NCBI GenBank assembly: GCA_019915135.1
Contig: JAHLMK010000001.1
Location: forward strand, 2,232,001-2,296,000
Direction of reading: 5' to 3'
DNA length: 64,000 nt
Source of the DNA: Strobilurus pachycystidiatus
Lineage: Eukaryota; Basidiomycota; Agaricomycetes; Agaricales; Physalacriaceae
Program-made: the position numbers and the translations under genes
The notes under the pieces: generated by a model
What the model was told of the DNA's origin: nothing
Seen by the model: the letters and a program-made list of their open reading frames with translations, nothing else
Database searches by the model: none
In this document: positions 24,780-36,100 of the stretch, in pieces
Position numbering within the stretch: the first letter of the stretch is position 1
Layout: the number at the start of each line of letters is the position of its first letter

Positions 24780-27700
24780 ATGGCCACCTCGGGCAACAAC
24801 ATCAAGGTCGTCTGTCGGTGCGCCATCCCCGACGCTCTCGCCGTTGCCCGTCGCCGCTCACCGTCCCTTTCTCCTCCTCATCTGCAGCTTCCGGCCCCCA
24901 AACGCGATAGAACAGCGCGAAGGCGGCGAGAACATCGTCGCCTTCAACGACAACCTCACCACTTGCCAACTTCGCTCAACTTCCCTCGGCTCTGGCCCAG
25001 AGAAGGATGGCTTCACCTTTGACAGGGTGTTCCCTATGGGCACTCAACAGGCCGAGGTCTTTGACTATGGCGTCAAAGAGTCAGTCCACGCCTTTCATTG
25101 TCTGTCCCGGTCTCTGACCTTGCATCCACCACGTTAGCATCGTGAAAGGTGCGCTCGACCACGCGGAGTCATCCTAGTTCCTCATCTTGTCAACAGATGT
25201 CCTCGATGGCTACAACGGTACGGTCTTTGCCTATGGCCAGACAGGGAGTGGCAAGACATTCACCATGATGGTCCGTCGCATGTTTTCCACCTGCTACTTG
25301 CCACGGCTAACCCGACTGGTTTCAGGGTGCCGACATCGACGACACGGAATTGAGAGGCATCATCCCTCGCATCACGGAGACAATCTTCCAGTCCATCGTC
25401 GAGAGCGACGCGCATCTGGAGTATCTCGTCAAAGTCTCGTACATGGAGATCTACCTCGAGAAGATTCGTGATCTACTGGCCCGTATGTTCTCTCTATGCA
25501 TCTTGAGGCCGATCTAAGAACCCATGCCCTTCTCAGCTCAAAACGACAATCTCCAGGTGCACGAGGAGAAATCGAAGGGTGTCTATGTCAAGAACCTGTC
25601 AGATTACTATGTTAGCAGCGCCCGGGAAGTCTACGAGATCATGCGGACTGGTGGGGCTGCGCGAGTCGTTTCTTCGACAAGTGAGTCTCGTCTATCTCCT
25701 CGCTACTCACGCCTGATGGTACGATCTCAGACATGAATGCCGAATCATCGCGATCCCACTCCATCTTCCTCATTTCCATCAACCAACGAAACACTGAAAC
25801 TGGTGCACAAAAGACCGGTAACCTGTATCTGGTCGATTTAGCTGGTTCTGAGAAGGTTGGCAAGACGGGTGCATCGGGTCAGACATTGGAGGAAGCCAAG
25901 AAGATCAACAAATCGTTGTCGGCACTTGGTATGGTTATTAACGCACTAACAGACGCGAAGGTATGTCAATATGTACTCCAAATACGCATTTCCATTATAA
26001 CACTTCGTCGACAGGTCAAATACATCCCCTATCGCGACTCCAAACTCACTCGGATTCTACAAGAATCACTGGGAGGCAACTCTCGCACTACTCTCATTAT
26101 CAACTGCTCTCCATCCTCATACAACGAGGCTGAAACGCTTTCCACTCTACGCTTCGGTATTCGGGCCAAAGCTATCAAGAACTCGGCTCGTGTCAATGCA
26201 GAACTCTCACCGTTGGAATTGAAGGGACTGCTCGCCAAGTCACAGGCCGCGAACACTTCGTACCAGAAGTACATCGCCGCGCTCGAGGCCGAACTCGCGA
26301 TATGGCGGTCCGGCGGGCAAGTCGAGGAGGCCGATTATGCGATCCCTAGCAAACATGGCGCACCAGCGTCTGCCGCACCTGCCGCGACTGCTCCCAAGAA
26401 GGCTCCTGCGTCGCCATCAACGTCTACGCCAGCCTCCTCACGGAGCATGACTCCCGTTCCTGTGAATCCCCTCATTGAGAGCCTTCGCGAAAGCCGTCCT
26501 CAGACACCAGTGCCCGGCTTGGAGAAGGATGAGCGGGAAGACTTCCTACGTCGCGAGAACGAGCTCAGCGACTCACTCGCTGAGAAGGAAAGGTCTCTGC
26601 AGGCTGCTGAGAAGCTTGTCAACGAGTTGAAGGAGGAGCTTACCTTCCTGAAAGAGCAGGAAGCTCTTGTCAGCAAGGTCAGTCATTCTCACAACTGACA
26701 GTATAAGTCATTCTGACGCGCCCGTTCCTTTCGACGCGCAGGAGAACAAGACGATGTCGAGCCAGATCAACGAACTGAGGTTGCAAGTTGAAAGACTCGA
26801 CTACGACAACAAGGAAGGTGTTATCACCATCGATATTCTCAAGGAGCAGAATACGGACACCAAGAGTGAACTGGAGGAGCTGAAGAAGCAGATCGCTGAT
26901 CTGAAGTCGGCACAGAAGGACTCTTCGGCAGAGGACAAGGAGAAGCGCAAGCAGGAGAAGATGGCTCTCATGATGGCTAAGTTTGATACCGTATGTCGTG
27001 ATTCGTCTTGCTTCCCCCCATGTCTCACTCCTCATACAGCAGGGGGCATTCTCCGAGAAAGACGAGCAGCTGCGCCAAATCCTTGCCAAGCTTGATGCAT
27101 CTGACGCGTCGTCTTCTTTGACGGCGGATGATTTGACTGCCATTAGACGGCAACTCGCCGAGGGGCAGAGCCTCGTTAGAGAGACAGTCGACCGTCTCCG
27201 TCAGAGTCAAGAGGAGAACGAGATGATTACACGGAGGAGGGACGAATTAGAGAGCCGAGTGGCTTCATTAGAGACCGATTATGAGGAGTTATTAGGTGCG
27301 TCTGTCACAGGCTATCCTTACGTCGGCTCACCTTCTCTTTCGTACGGAAGAGAAAACCATTCACGAGGAGGAGACCAGCAACATCGATATCGCCGAGTCG
27401 ATGGCAGATCTCAAGGTTTGTTCGCGTCTCTTCTTGAATCGATCGTCGCGGTTATTAATCATTGTGCAGAACAAACTTGAGACTCAGTATGCCGCGAAGC
27501 GCGACGCTCATATAAGCGAACTGTCCGATCTCAAACAGCAGCTTGAGATGAAGTCCAGTGAAGTCCGAAACCTCAATGCCTCTATCGAGAGCTTGAAGAG
27601 CGTCAACGAGGAACTGAAGGTCCGTTTTCACAGTCCCATATCCATTTTTTCGTGTTAATATGTCCAAATCCAGCGCGCGTTCGCCGTCACCTCCGCCGGC

Positions 27701-28655
27701 ATTGAAGGTGGGAAGAACCTCGCTGAAAGCGCCCAGGACCTGGAGCGAACGCGAAAGGCTATCAATGTTCAGCTTGCCGAATTCGATGGCGTCAAGAAGT
27801 CGCTTATGCGCGACTTACAGAATCGCTGTGAGAAGGTATGGAGAGAGCCACGCGTCTGCGTCATGTATACCATCATGTCTCATTCTAATTCATTCCCCAC
27901 AAGGTGGTCGAATTGGAAATCCAACTAGACGAGATCAAGGAGCAGTACAACAACGTCATCCGCAATAGCAACAGCAAGGCGCAACAGAAGAAGATGGCGT
28001 TCCTCGAGCGTAACCTCGAGCAACTGACACTTGTCCAGAAACAGGTTACTCCTTATTTAGCGTTATCCGTCGCCGTCGCTAATAACCTCTCGTAGTTGGT
28101 GGATCAGAACTCATCCTTGAAGAAGGAGGCTGGCATTGCGGAACGCAAACTTCTTGCGCGTAATGAGAGGATACAGAACTTGGAGGCACTGCTCCAAGAC
28201 GCTGACCGCCGACTCTCCGTGCAGAACCAGAAGTTCGAGGCCCAACTACAGGCTGTCAAGGAACGGTTAGACCAGGCTCGCGGTAAGCACAATCTAGTCC
28301 AGCTTTAGGTTGTCAACCTCTTATCGCCTATCTTTTTCGCAGCACAAAAAGCAGCGTCTGCGTCTCCGCTCACGTTTGGCCGTATTGCTAAGCCATTGCG
28401 CGGTGGGGGTGGAAGCAGTAACCCGACATCGGTGCCTGTTCCTATTAGCGGCGGCGGGGGTTCGAGTGCTAATCCTGTATCTCGATTACAAAGTGAGGAA
28501 TCAGGGTATGTTCAAACTCTTTCGCCTCCATTCTCTCTCTGACGCATTCCACCTGGTAGATCTGGAGGTAAAGTTCGAGTGGTCATGTTCCACGGGCGTG
28601 TGACTAATTACTCCTTACAGCCAAGCGAGCATCGTGGTTCTTCAACTCACGGTGA
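24780..28655 (+). CDS. Conventional kinesin heavy chain (kinesin-1)
   Basis: Plus-end-directed transport motor that in filamentous fungi carries vesicles and dynein along microtubules. The protein is about 950-1,000 residues. The motor domain (about 5-340) shows [15 protein letters not shown] (P-loop), [13 protein letters not shown] (switch I), [18 protein letters not shown] (switch II) and [21 protein letters not shown] Pro/Ala/Ser hinge and a long coiled coil follow. The tail has [18 protein letters not shown] and ends in [10 protein letters not shown], as in fungal kinesin-1 (the animal-type IAK region is reduced). More than a dozen introns splice in frame. One exon is only 11 nt (25,138-25,148) and supplies SIVK in the conserved run before DVLDGYNGT. 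No light chain gene is seen, in line with fungal kinesin-1. Confidence 0.95.
25138..25148 (+). other. 11-nt microexon in the kinesin-1 gene
   Basis: The exon CATCGTGAAAG lies between an intron ending acgttag and one starting gtgcgctc. Joined to its neighbours it reads [15 protein letters not shown], the conserved kinesin sequence before the P-loop. Skipping it would break the frame. Confidence 0.85.
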
Positions 28656-29602
28656 AGACTTTGAATTTGCTTTTCTGTTTCTCCTCTCTTTCATACCCAA
28701 TCTGTATCTCTCACATAGCATCTATTCAACTGTTAATGCAGCATATTCATCTGGAGGACAGAAATTCACCCACTTCGGTGTTGACGGCGCTGGGCTGTCG
28801 GGGCAATACAGATCTAATATATAGCCCGCTCGGCAACACTCCACAATAGGTCAAAACCCTGAGGTATTGCGGGCCTGGAATATGACAGTCAGCAGTGACA
28901 GAGATCTACGGGAACATTGGGTGGAAGTTTGTAATTGGTGGCGCTGGCATGGGAAACGCACTGACTGTGTATCATTGTGTGCTGGGACACCCGCGGGAGC
29001 ATTTTGTCGTTGAACGATCTGCACGAACCTGGTTCAACAAAGGCAGTTCCCGGAGAAGCACGGTTACGTCACTGACGCGTAGGGCATTTGATTCTCACAA
29101 GTCGCCGCCGACTTTGGCCCTGAGAAAAGCCCATTTGATCCCGTCTGAAACGCGGCCAAGGAAGTTCAGGGAATCATTCCTGCCAATTGCCTCCGCTCTT
29201 TACCACTTTTTTCGCCTTTCGTCCTGGGGGAGCGATTAGTTTCGGCTTTCTTGCACCTCAAGGACCATTATCTCGTGTCCTTTTTCGTATTCTTTCGTTC
29301 TTTTTTCTTTCTCTGGCCGTCCACACTCTGCCGTCCACGCCAGGCCCAGTAAGTCGCGTCCCGCACGCCTGCTCCCTTGTCCTCGTTGTTCAACACGTTC
29401 TGATAATTTGCTTTTTTTATGTATTCAGCCTGTATCTCTGACATTCTAGCCCGTACTCCACCCTCCAAACCTCCCTTTGTTATTCTCCACTTGCGTAATT
29501 TTCACGCCTTGCGACCGCGGGTGAGTCAAATATCTCTTTGGAGTTTCGAATCCAAAGCCCATTGACGGTACTCTAGGCTAATATACAATACCACTCTATT
29601 CA
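28656..29602. promoter_or_regulatory. Intergenic region and 5' leader of the Pumilio gene with two probable leader introns
   Basis: This 947-bp gap has no gene-like frame. Two good intron candidates lie in what is probably the Pumilio mRNA leader. One is 29,349-29,428 (donor gtaagt, pyrimidine-rich end, acceptor attcag). The other is 29,521-29,576 (donor gtgagt, branch-like attgac, acceptor ctctag). The stretch 29,200-29,350 is strongly pyrimidine-rich, which is common near fungal transcription starts. The first 200 bp are probably the kinesin-1 3' region. Confidence 0.5.
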
Positions 29603-32600
29603 ATGTATGGAGATTCTTCGCGCAAACCATCAGGCTCCTCGACACACTCTAGCTGCCATTCTCCCACCGCAACGCCCAACATTGTTCGTCCGGGCATTGC
29701 GACATGTTGACATAACGCTGACTCGGTCTTCACTCTCACAGATCACCCCCACCTCCACCGGAAACATGTTGACTGTCCAAATGCCAGGCTCCAACGGGCG
29801 CAAAGGGCTGAACAACTCTGGCTGGCAGGTGAATATTCGAATTCTCTCTTAGAAGATGCGACTCAATTGTGTTACGAATTAGGTTTGGGATTCGGGATCT
29901 CCCTCGTCGCGTCGGAATCCATCAATATCCTCGGCCACTAGTGGGACAGAGCTCTCAACCCCTCAGGGCGATTCAAACTATCGTGCAACCTTCAACGAAG
30001 CCTGGCCCAAGTCACGTCCAACGAGTGGAACCTGGGACGACGCCCATGGAAGCCCTCAGAAGAAGGATTTGACACAACTTGTCAGTCATCCCAACCCACA
30101 CGTTTTCTCCTCATTAAGATTTAACTAGCAGCAGGAGGCCACCTTAAATCTCCATCCCAGGCAGAGGCCGTCAGTACCTTTTTCGGGTCCCAGAATTGTG
30201 TGTCGTCGCATTTAGTCTTTCTTCCTTTCAGCTTTCTGACTTGCTGTCTTCAACTTGCTGTCAGGACGACCGATCTCCCGGCTCGAAGAAAGGTCAATTT
30301 TCGCCTCAAAGGTACGAAAATGGTATCGGAAAGGATTCCTCCACTCCAAGATACACTTCTGGGACGTCACCAACAAGGTCCTTCGTTGCAAATCCATATA
30401 ATAGCCAACATCCTGTGCCGCCCGCATCAGGTGCCTACGAACCAACGCAGAAGCCAACGGCTGTAGAAGACCTCTCTCTGGCACTTAGGGGAATGTCCGT
30501 CGAGGAGAACTTCGCCGTTAACGCAACTCGGCAGCAGGTTCCGTCAGGACAGACTATTAATCCTAATAGTCAAGCTATACGGGAGGCTCCATCTATGCCT
30601 CAACCTCAACGTGGACCTTATCCCTCGTATCCTCCAGCCGACTACGGCGGGTATTATGGTAATCCTGCAGGGAGAGACAATTACTTGGAATATCCTTACG
30701 GATTTGAGGCGTACCATGCTCCTTCCGATCCATCTTTGTTTTCTTCTCCTGCGCTAGCGAACGCAGCCCCGGCCACGGTCTATCCACCAGTCGGCCCACC
30801 TAATTTCGGCGCTGTCGCTGACATCCGTCCTCCGGGGATGTTCTTCGACTACTCTGCGCCACGTCCACCCGCGTCGCAGTTCTTCTATCCAGGTCCCCAG
30901 CCGATGATGTATCCAACACCGCTTTCCCCAATGATGCCTTCACAGGTTCTCAATCCCGCGACGCTTAGCGAGAAGAAGCGCGATCTTTCCGTACGTTTCG
31001 CGTGCAATCATTGGTGGAAACATACTGATCAGCACCGCTCAGTTCACGATTCAACAGCAATTGTCGCAAAACATGATGTACGGAGGCGCTAGGACTAGTC
31101 CCAGAGGGCATACTCACTCATTTGGGAGCGTGATGGAATTTCCATCTCCTCAGCCACCGCCGGGTGTCAGTGGACCCATATACAATAGTGGGATGCATAT
31201 CTATCCCCATGGAATGCGCCCGGGCCGACGCGATGGCGGGCATACGTCTCTATCGATGCGAAGCCCAATCCTCGACGAATTCCGAAGCAACAAGGCTCGT
31301 AAATGGGAACTGCAGGTGACGACTCCACCATTTTATGCGCGTCAGTGGATATTCAGATCCCCATAGGACATATTCGGATACATCGTTGAATTCAGCGGTG
31401 ATCAACATGGGTCGCGCTTCATTCAGCAGAAGCTAGAGGTCGCGACAAATGAGGAAAAACAGGCGATATTCGACGAAATCGTTCCGGCAAATACTCTACA
31501 CCTAATGCAAGACGTCTTCGGTAATTATGTGAGCTAGAAGTCAAACCTTTTCTAGTTTGCTTTCTAACTGAGGCGTTTAGGTTATTCAGAAACTCTTTGA
31601 GTTCGGGTCGCCCATACATAAAGCTATCCTGGCTACCAGTATGGAGGGTCATATATTCAAGCTTTCTTTGCAAGTGTATGGTTGTAGGGTTGTACAGAAG
31701 GTGCGTCACTTGCTTCGGCGGTACCGTGTCTTGGGGTTCTGATACTGTCCATTCAGGCTATCGAATCCATACCGACAGAGCAAAAAGTCGTCTTTGTGAG
31801 AGAAATCGAGGCCCATGTTCTGCAGTGTGTTAAGGACGCCAACGGCAATCATGTGTGTCATGTTTTCTTCGTCTATCCATTGGCCGGCTGATCATGGCGA
31901 TACCCTCAGGTAATTCAAAAAATGGTCGAGTTTGTACCGCCCGAGCTACTTGGGTTCATCGAGGAACTCCATGGTCACGTCGCAGAGCTGGCGACGCATA
32001 CCTACGGATGTCGGGTCCTCCAACGATGCCTCGAATATCTTCCCAAGGACCTAACGCGCGGCCTGATGGACGAATTGCATCACCACAGCTTGCCCTTGAT
32101 GCAAGACAGCTTTGGGGTAAGTTTGACGATTGACTGATTGAATTGGAGTTGACGGCCGCCCCAGAACTATGTTGTCCAGTTTGTTTTGGAGAAGGGTACG
32201 CCACAAGATCGTACTAAGGTGCTCGTATCGCTGCAGGGCCATCTGCTGGCCATGTCGCGTCACAAGTTCGCGTCGAACGTCTGCGAGAAGGCTCTCCTCT
32301 GTTCAGACCCAGAAAGCCGGCGTGTTCTGATAGACGAGCTCATGAAGACAGACCAAGAAGGCGTCAATCCGATTGTCATGATGATGAAGGACCAGTACGC
32401 TAGTAAGTGGATGATCGGCTTTGGTGTCTCCGGCGGATGTTGACATTTGACAGACTATGTGCTCCAAAGAGCCCTTGCCGTCGTCGAAGGGCTCCAGAAG
32501 GAGCAGCTGGTTGCTCTGATTCGGCCTCATCTCATGAACATGCGGAAGCATTCGAGCGCCTATAGCAAACACCTTGCTGCCAGTGAGTCCTAGGCAAAAT

Positions 32601-32725
32601 CTCTGCTTGCCGTTGATGAACTTCGTGCCCTAGTTGAGAAACTGCTGGACTATCACCCCCACGAACACTCGCCTCCCAAGTACCCTCCTGTTCCTGAAGT
32701 GGTTCTTTCTTCCCACTCCCAGTGA
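29603..32725 (+). CDS. Pumilio (PUF) RNA-binding protein, Puf3/PUM type
   Basis: Cytoplasmic regulator that binds 3' UTRs and represses or localises mRNAs. The protein is about 850 residues. A long disordered N-terminus ([27 protein letters not shown], and Pro/Met/Tyr-rich tracts) precedes eight PUF repeats starting at [20 protein letters not shown]. The base-reading residues in order are SRFIQ, NYVIQ, CRVVQ, NHVIQ, CRVLQ, NYVVQ, SNVCE and NYVLQ, the same code as human PUM1, so the target should be UGUANAUA. The end is a Pro-rich tail, [17 protein letters not shown]. About ten introns interrupt the gene. The N-terminal exons are the least certain: Met at 29,603 with an intron after TPNI is preferred over Met at 29,607 in another frame. 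Confidence 0.9.
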
Positions 32726-33176
32726 CTGAATTACTATTCTTCTGCTGATTCATCTATTCTCACCTGCTCTCACGGACATCATCTATCCATACAAACCTAT
32801 AATTTCTGCACTCATTATTCTCCTCTGCATTGTTAGTCTCCATCTCGCATTCTACATCGTTGATTTACCGGATACTTTCATGGTCTCGTTGCTGTACATA
32901 GTTGCTATCTTCTTGTTATCTTTTCTTGGTATTTCTACGGGGCCATCTAGTTATCTGCGTCCATCCTGATCTCTCGCATACACATAGCACGCTATCATAA
33001 TTGTCAGATTTTTGAGTCTTGCGCAGTGACATGTCATCAAACTTGAGCAAGTCATGACGTTGACGTGTTCGTTCCAAAGCCGGCCAAATACTTGTCGGCG
33101 AAAACGTTCAACGTCTCCTTCCACCGTTGCCCGTTGAACGCGGCTACCTCGACTCGCGCCCGTTTGCTGTGGCACT
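32726..33176. other. Intergenic region, Pumilio 3' UTR and SEC16 promoter
   Basis: The 451 bp hold no gene-like frame. The left half is T-rich and probably the Pumilio 3' UTR. The right half leads directly to the SEC16 start. No repeats or clear TATA box are seen. Confidence 0.45.
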
Positions 33177-36100
33177 ATGGCGAGCGTGCAGGCTGCAGCT
33201 GCCCTCTTTACCTCGGACGACGCCGAGGACCCATTTGCGTCACTGGGTGCAGAGCCGGCTCCTCAAAACCACGAACACGCCACAGAGACTGGCTACACCG
33301 GCGGCGCGAAGGGAAGCGTGGACAATTCGGCGTTCTTTTTCGACGAACATCCAGATGCCGAACCGCCTTCGACAGCGGCGGGGCCCGAAAGCGTTGGGCG
33401 CCCATACACGGAGCGGGCCACATCTTACTCTTACACCCCCACGGCGCACAATACAGGCTACCAGCAGAATCATCAGCCGCGTACTAATGAGACTGAACAG
33501 CAGGTGCCGGCAGGTGGGTGTCCTCTCCGCTGCTCCGCGACGAGGAATGAGCTCATGATACGATTTTGCCTCAGCCTTGAACAGTGCACAGAGCGTCGAG
33601 CGACATGACCCGAAAGACTCGTACGATCGTTATGCCACGTCGTCGACGCCCAGTTATGTCCCAGCCACGCAACCGGTCCAAACCGCAACGTATACGCCCT
33701 CCCAGTACAACTACACGCCTGCGCCTGCCGCCCCCCAATCATCGTACAATTACGCGCCAGCCACGCCAGCTTATAGCGCAGCTCCCTATAAACCGCCTGC
33801 TCCTGCCTTGCCGGTACAGCCAAGTGTGCCTGTGGTACCGAAACCGAGTGCTCCGCTAAGTCGGCCAAAGGTCTCAAACGCGTACGATCCGCCGTTCTCG
33901 GTTGTTCCCTCCCGGCGTACTGTCTCACAGGGCCGCCAGCATCAGACGTATAACCCGTATACGCCGAGCTCGCCTCCGCCTCCGCTACCGCCGCTTCCCT
34001 CACTGGGCTCAGGTGCACAACAAAACGCCTATCAATCCACTGCTTCAACGTTTCCTTCCCCATACGGTCAACCGGTCAGACCTCCATCCAGCGCGTCGAG
34101 TTTCAGTGCACTCCCTCCGCCTCCACGTCCGCCTTCGAGCACGTCCGGCTTTACGCATCCCCCTCCCGCGCGTCCTCCTTCAAGCACATCTTCGTTCAGC
34201 TCACCACCGCCTCTGCCTCCACCACCCTCGAGCACCTCCAATCTTTCACATCCTCCGCTTCGTCAGCCCCTTAACAGCGCTGCTCATCCTCCTCCTCGTC
34301 CGCCTTCTTCCACTTCAAGTTTCAATGCTCACTATCAACATGGACATCCCCAGAGGCCTCCTTCCAGTGCTTCGAACTTCACCCAGGGGTATCCTGGACG
34401 ATCTCCCTCCAGCGCATCCAATCACAGCACGGGCCAGTATCAACCTCCTTTGCCGCCACCGACTTCGGCCGTCGGTCATCCTCCTCGCCCTCCTTCGACT
34501 GCCTCAAATTTCAGTCAACCACCTCGCCCTCCATCCAGTACTGCCAGCCATTACAGCTATACTTCCAACGCATCATCACCATCAGTCATTAAAGAGACGA
34601 CTACGCGCGTCGACGCGTACACGTCTCATGAGGCACTGAACGTCTCGACCATAGAACGACCTGCACTGGACTCTGTCGACCCAGAAGAGTATGACCCTGA
34701 AGGAGGAGGCGATTGGGAGATGGGCCAAAATGAATACAACCGCAGTCGTACGTTGACACCTCAACATGAATCGGTGTCTTTGCCTGTTGAGGAAGCCGCG
34801 TCAAGTGAAGGAATAGGCTATCCGTCGTCAGCTTATCCTTATCCCCGCTCCGGCGCGCCTGATGGGTTACCCTTTGGTGCCGACATTCCACACACAGATA
34901 ACAGACCGTCTAGTGTCAATGTATGGTCAACTACTTCTTCTGTGGCGCCACCTCTGTCGGAAGATCCACCTCCTAGTGATTCATCCCGTGCTACATCGTC
35001 TCCTGTAAACTCAAGGCTGCCTCCTCCAGCATCGAGCGCTACCCATGCTTCTCAGCCCCCACCTCCATCTACTGGTTATAGTTACCGACCGTCTTCCTCT
35101 GCCAGTATGGGACGGGCGACCTCGCCAACTTCAGACCAGCCGTCGGCGAGCGACAGATATCGTCCTGCGTCTGTTGCAAGTGTAAGATCGCCTCCTACAC
35201 ATCATGCTCCCCCACCGCCCCCGGCAGAGCCTTACGCGCCCAGACGACAGACGTCGAACGGACATGTAGTGGACAACGTATACAACGTGGGCTACGCGAC
35301 AAAGCCATCCTTGAACGCCCTCGCGAACTCTTACGTGCCATTGAGTGCTCCGCCTCCTCCTCGCAATGACGAAAATCGTGTTCGCTCGATGTCGAATGGG
35401 TCAACGCTTTCAATAAACTCTACCGGCTCTCCGGATCGCTATGCACCAGTCAACCACACTCGAGCACAGACTAGCGAAACAGACTATGGTGCATACACGT
35501 CCCGGTATGATTTCCCCAATGCCGAAGCAACCTTAGGTGAAGCTGCACAACCCACGCGCGCCCCTTATGCCCCTTCACCTTCGCTGATGGGTACAAATGA
35601 TCCATTGGGACGTGCTAGTGCCCGTGTGCCGGTGTTCAGCTTCGGCTTTGGTGGGAAGGTTGTGACCTGTTTCCACGGCGCTTCTCGGATGACCGCTGGA
35701 TTTGACGTTGCCCTGACATCCCGCATCTCCACTGGCATCGACATTCGTGTCTTGAACAAGATCATCCCCGAATCTGCGCTGGACACGAACGCCGCTTTCC
35801 CAGGTCCCCTTTTCGGTGATGGCGGTGGTCCAACTGCTATTGGCCTGGTGCGACCGGGTGCGGCGACACAGGCGAAGAACCGCAAGAGTAAAGTGTTGAC
35901 GTATTTGACCGACAGAATAACGGAGATTGGCCAGGGGATTGGATATCTTCATCATGGCAGTATCGACAAGAGGCGAGCAGATGGGAAGCTTATATTGGCC
36001 AGAATCTTGAAGGTGATGGTCGAATTCGACGGCCGTCTTTCGGGCACGTAAGTGGGATCTGTATCTATCTTCTCTGCTGTGGTGTTGATGTACTTGTCTG

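Noticed and set aside
29543..29556. tRNA B-box-like sequence (gtttcgaatcca) in the Pumilio leader
   Set aside because: No A box or cloverleaf can be drawn upstream; it lies in a probable leader intron.
33902..34639. 245-codon frame overlapping SEC16 on the same strand
   Set aside because: It is an Arg/Leu/Pro/His-rich shadow frame of the Pro/Ser repeat region of SEC16, with no family similarity.
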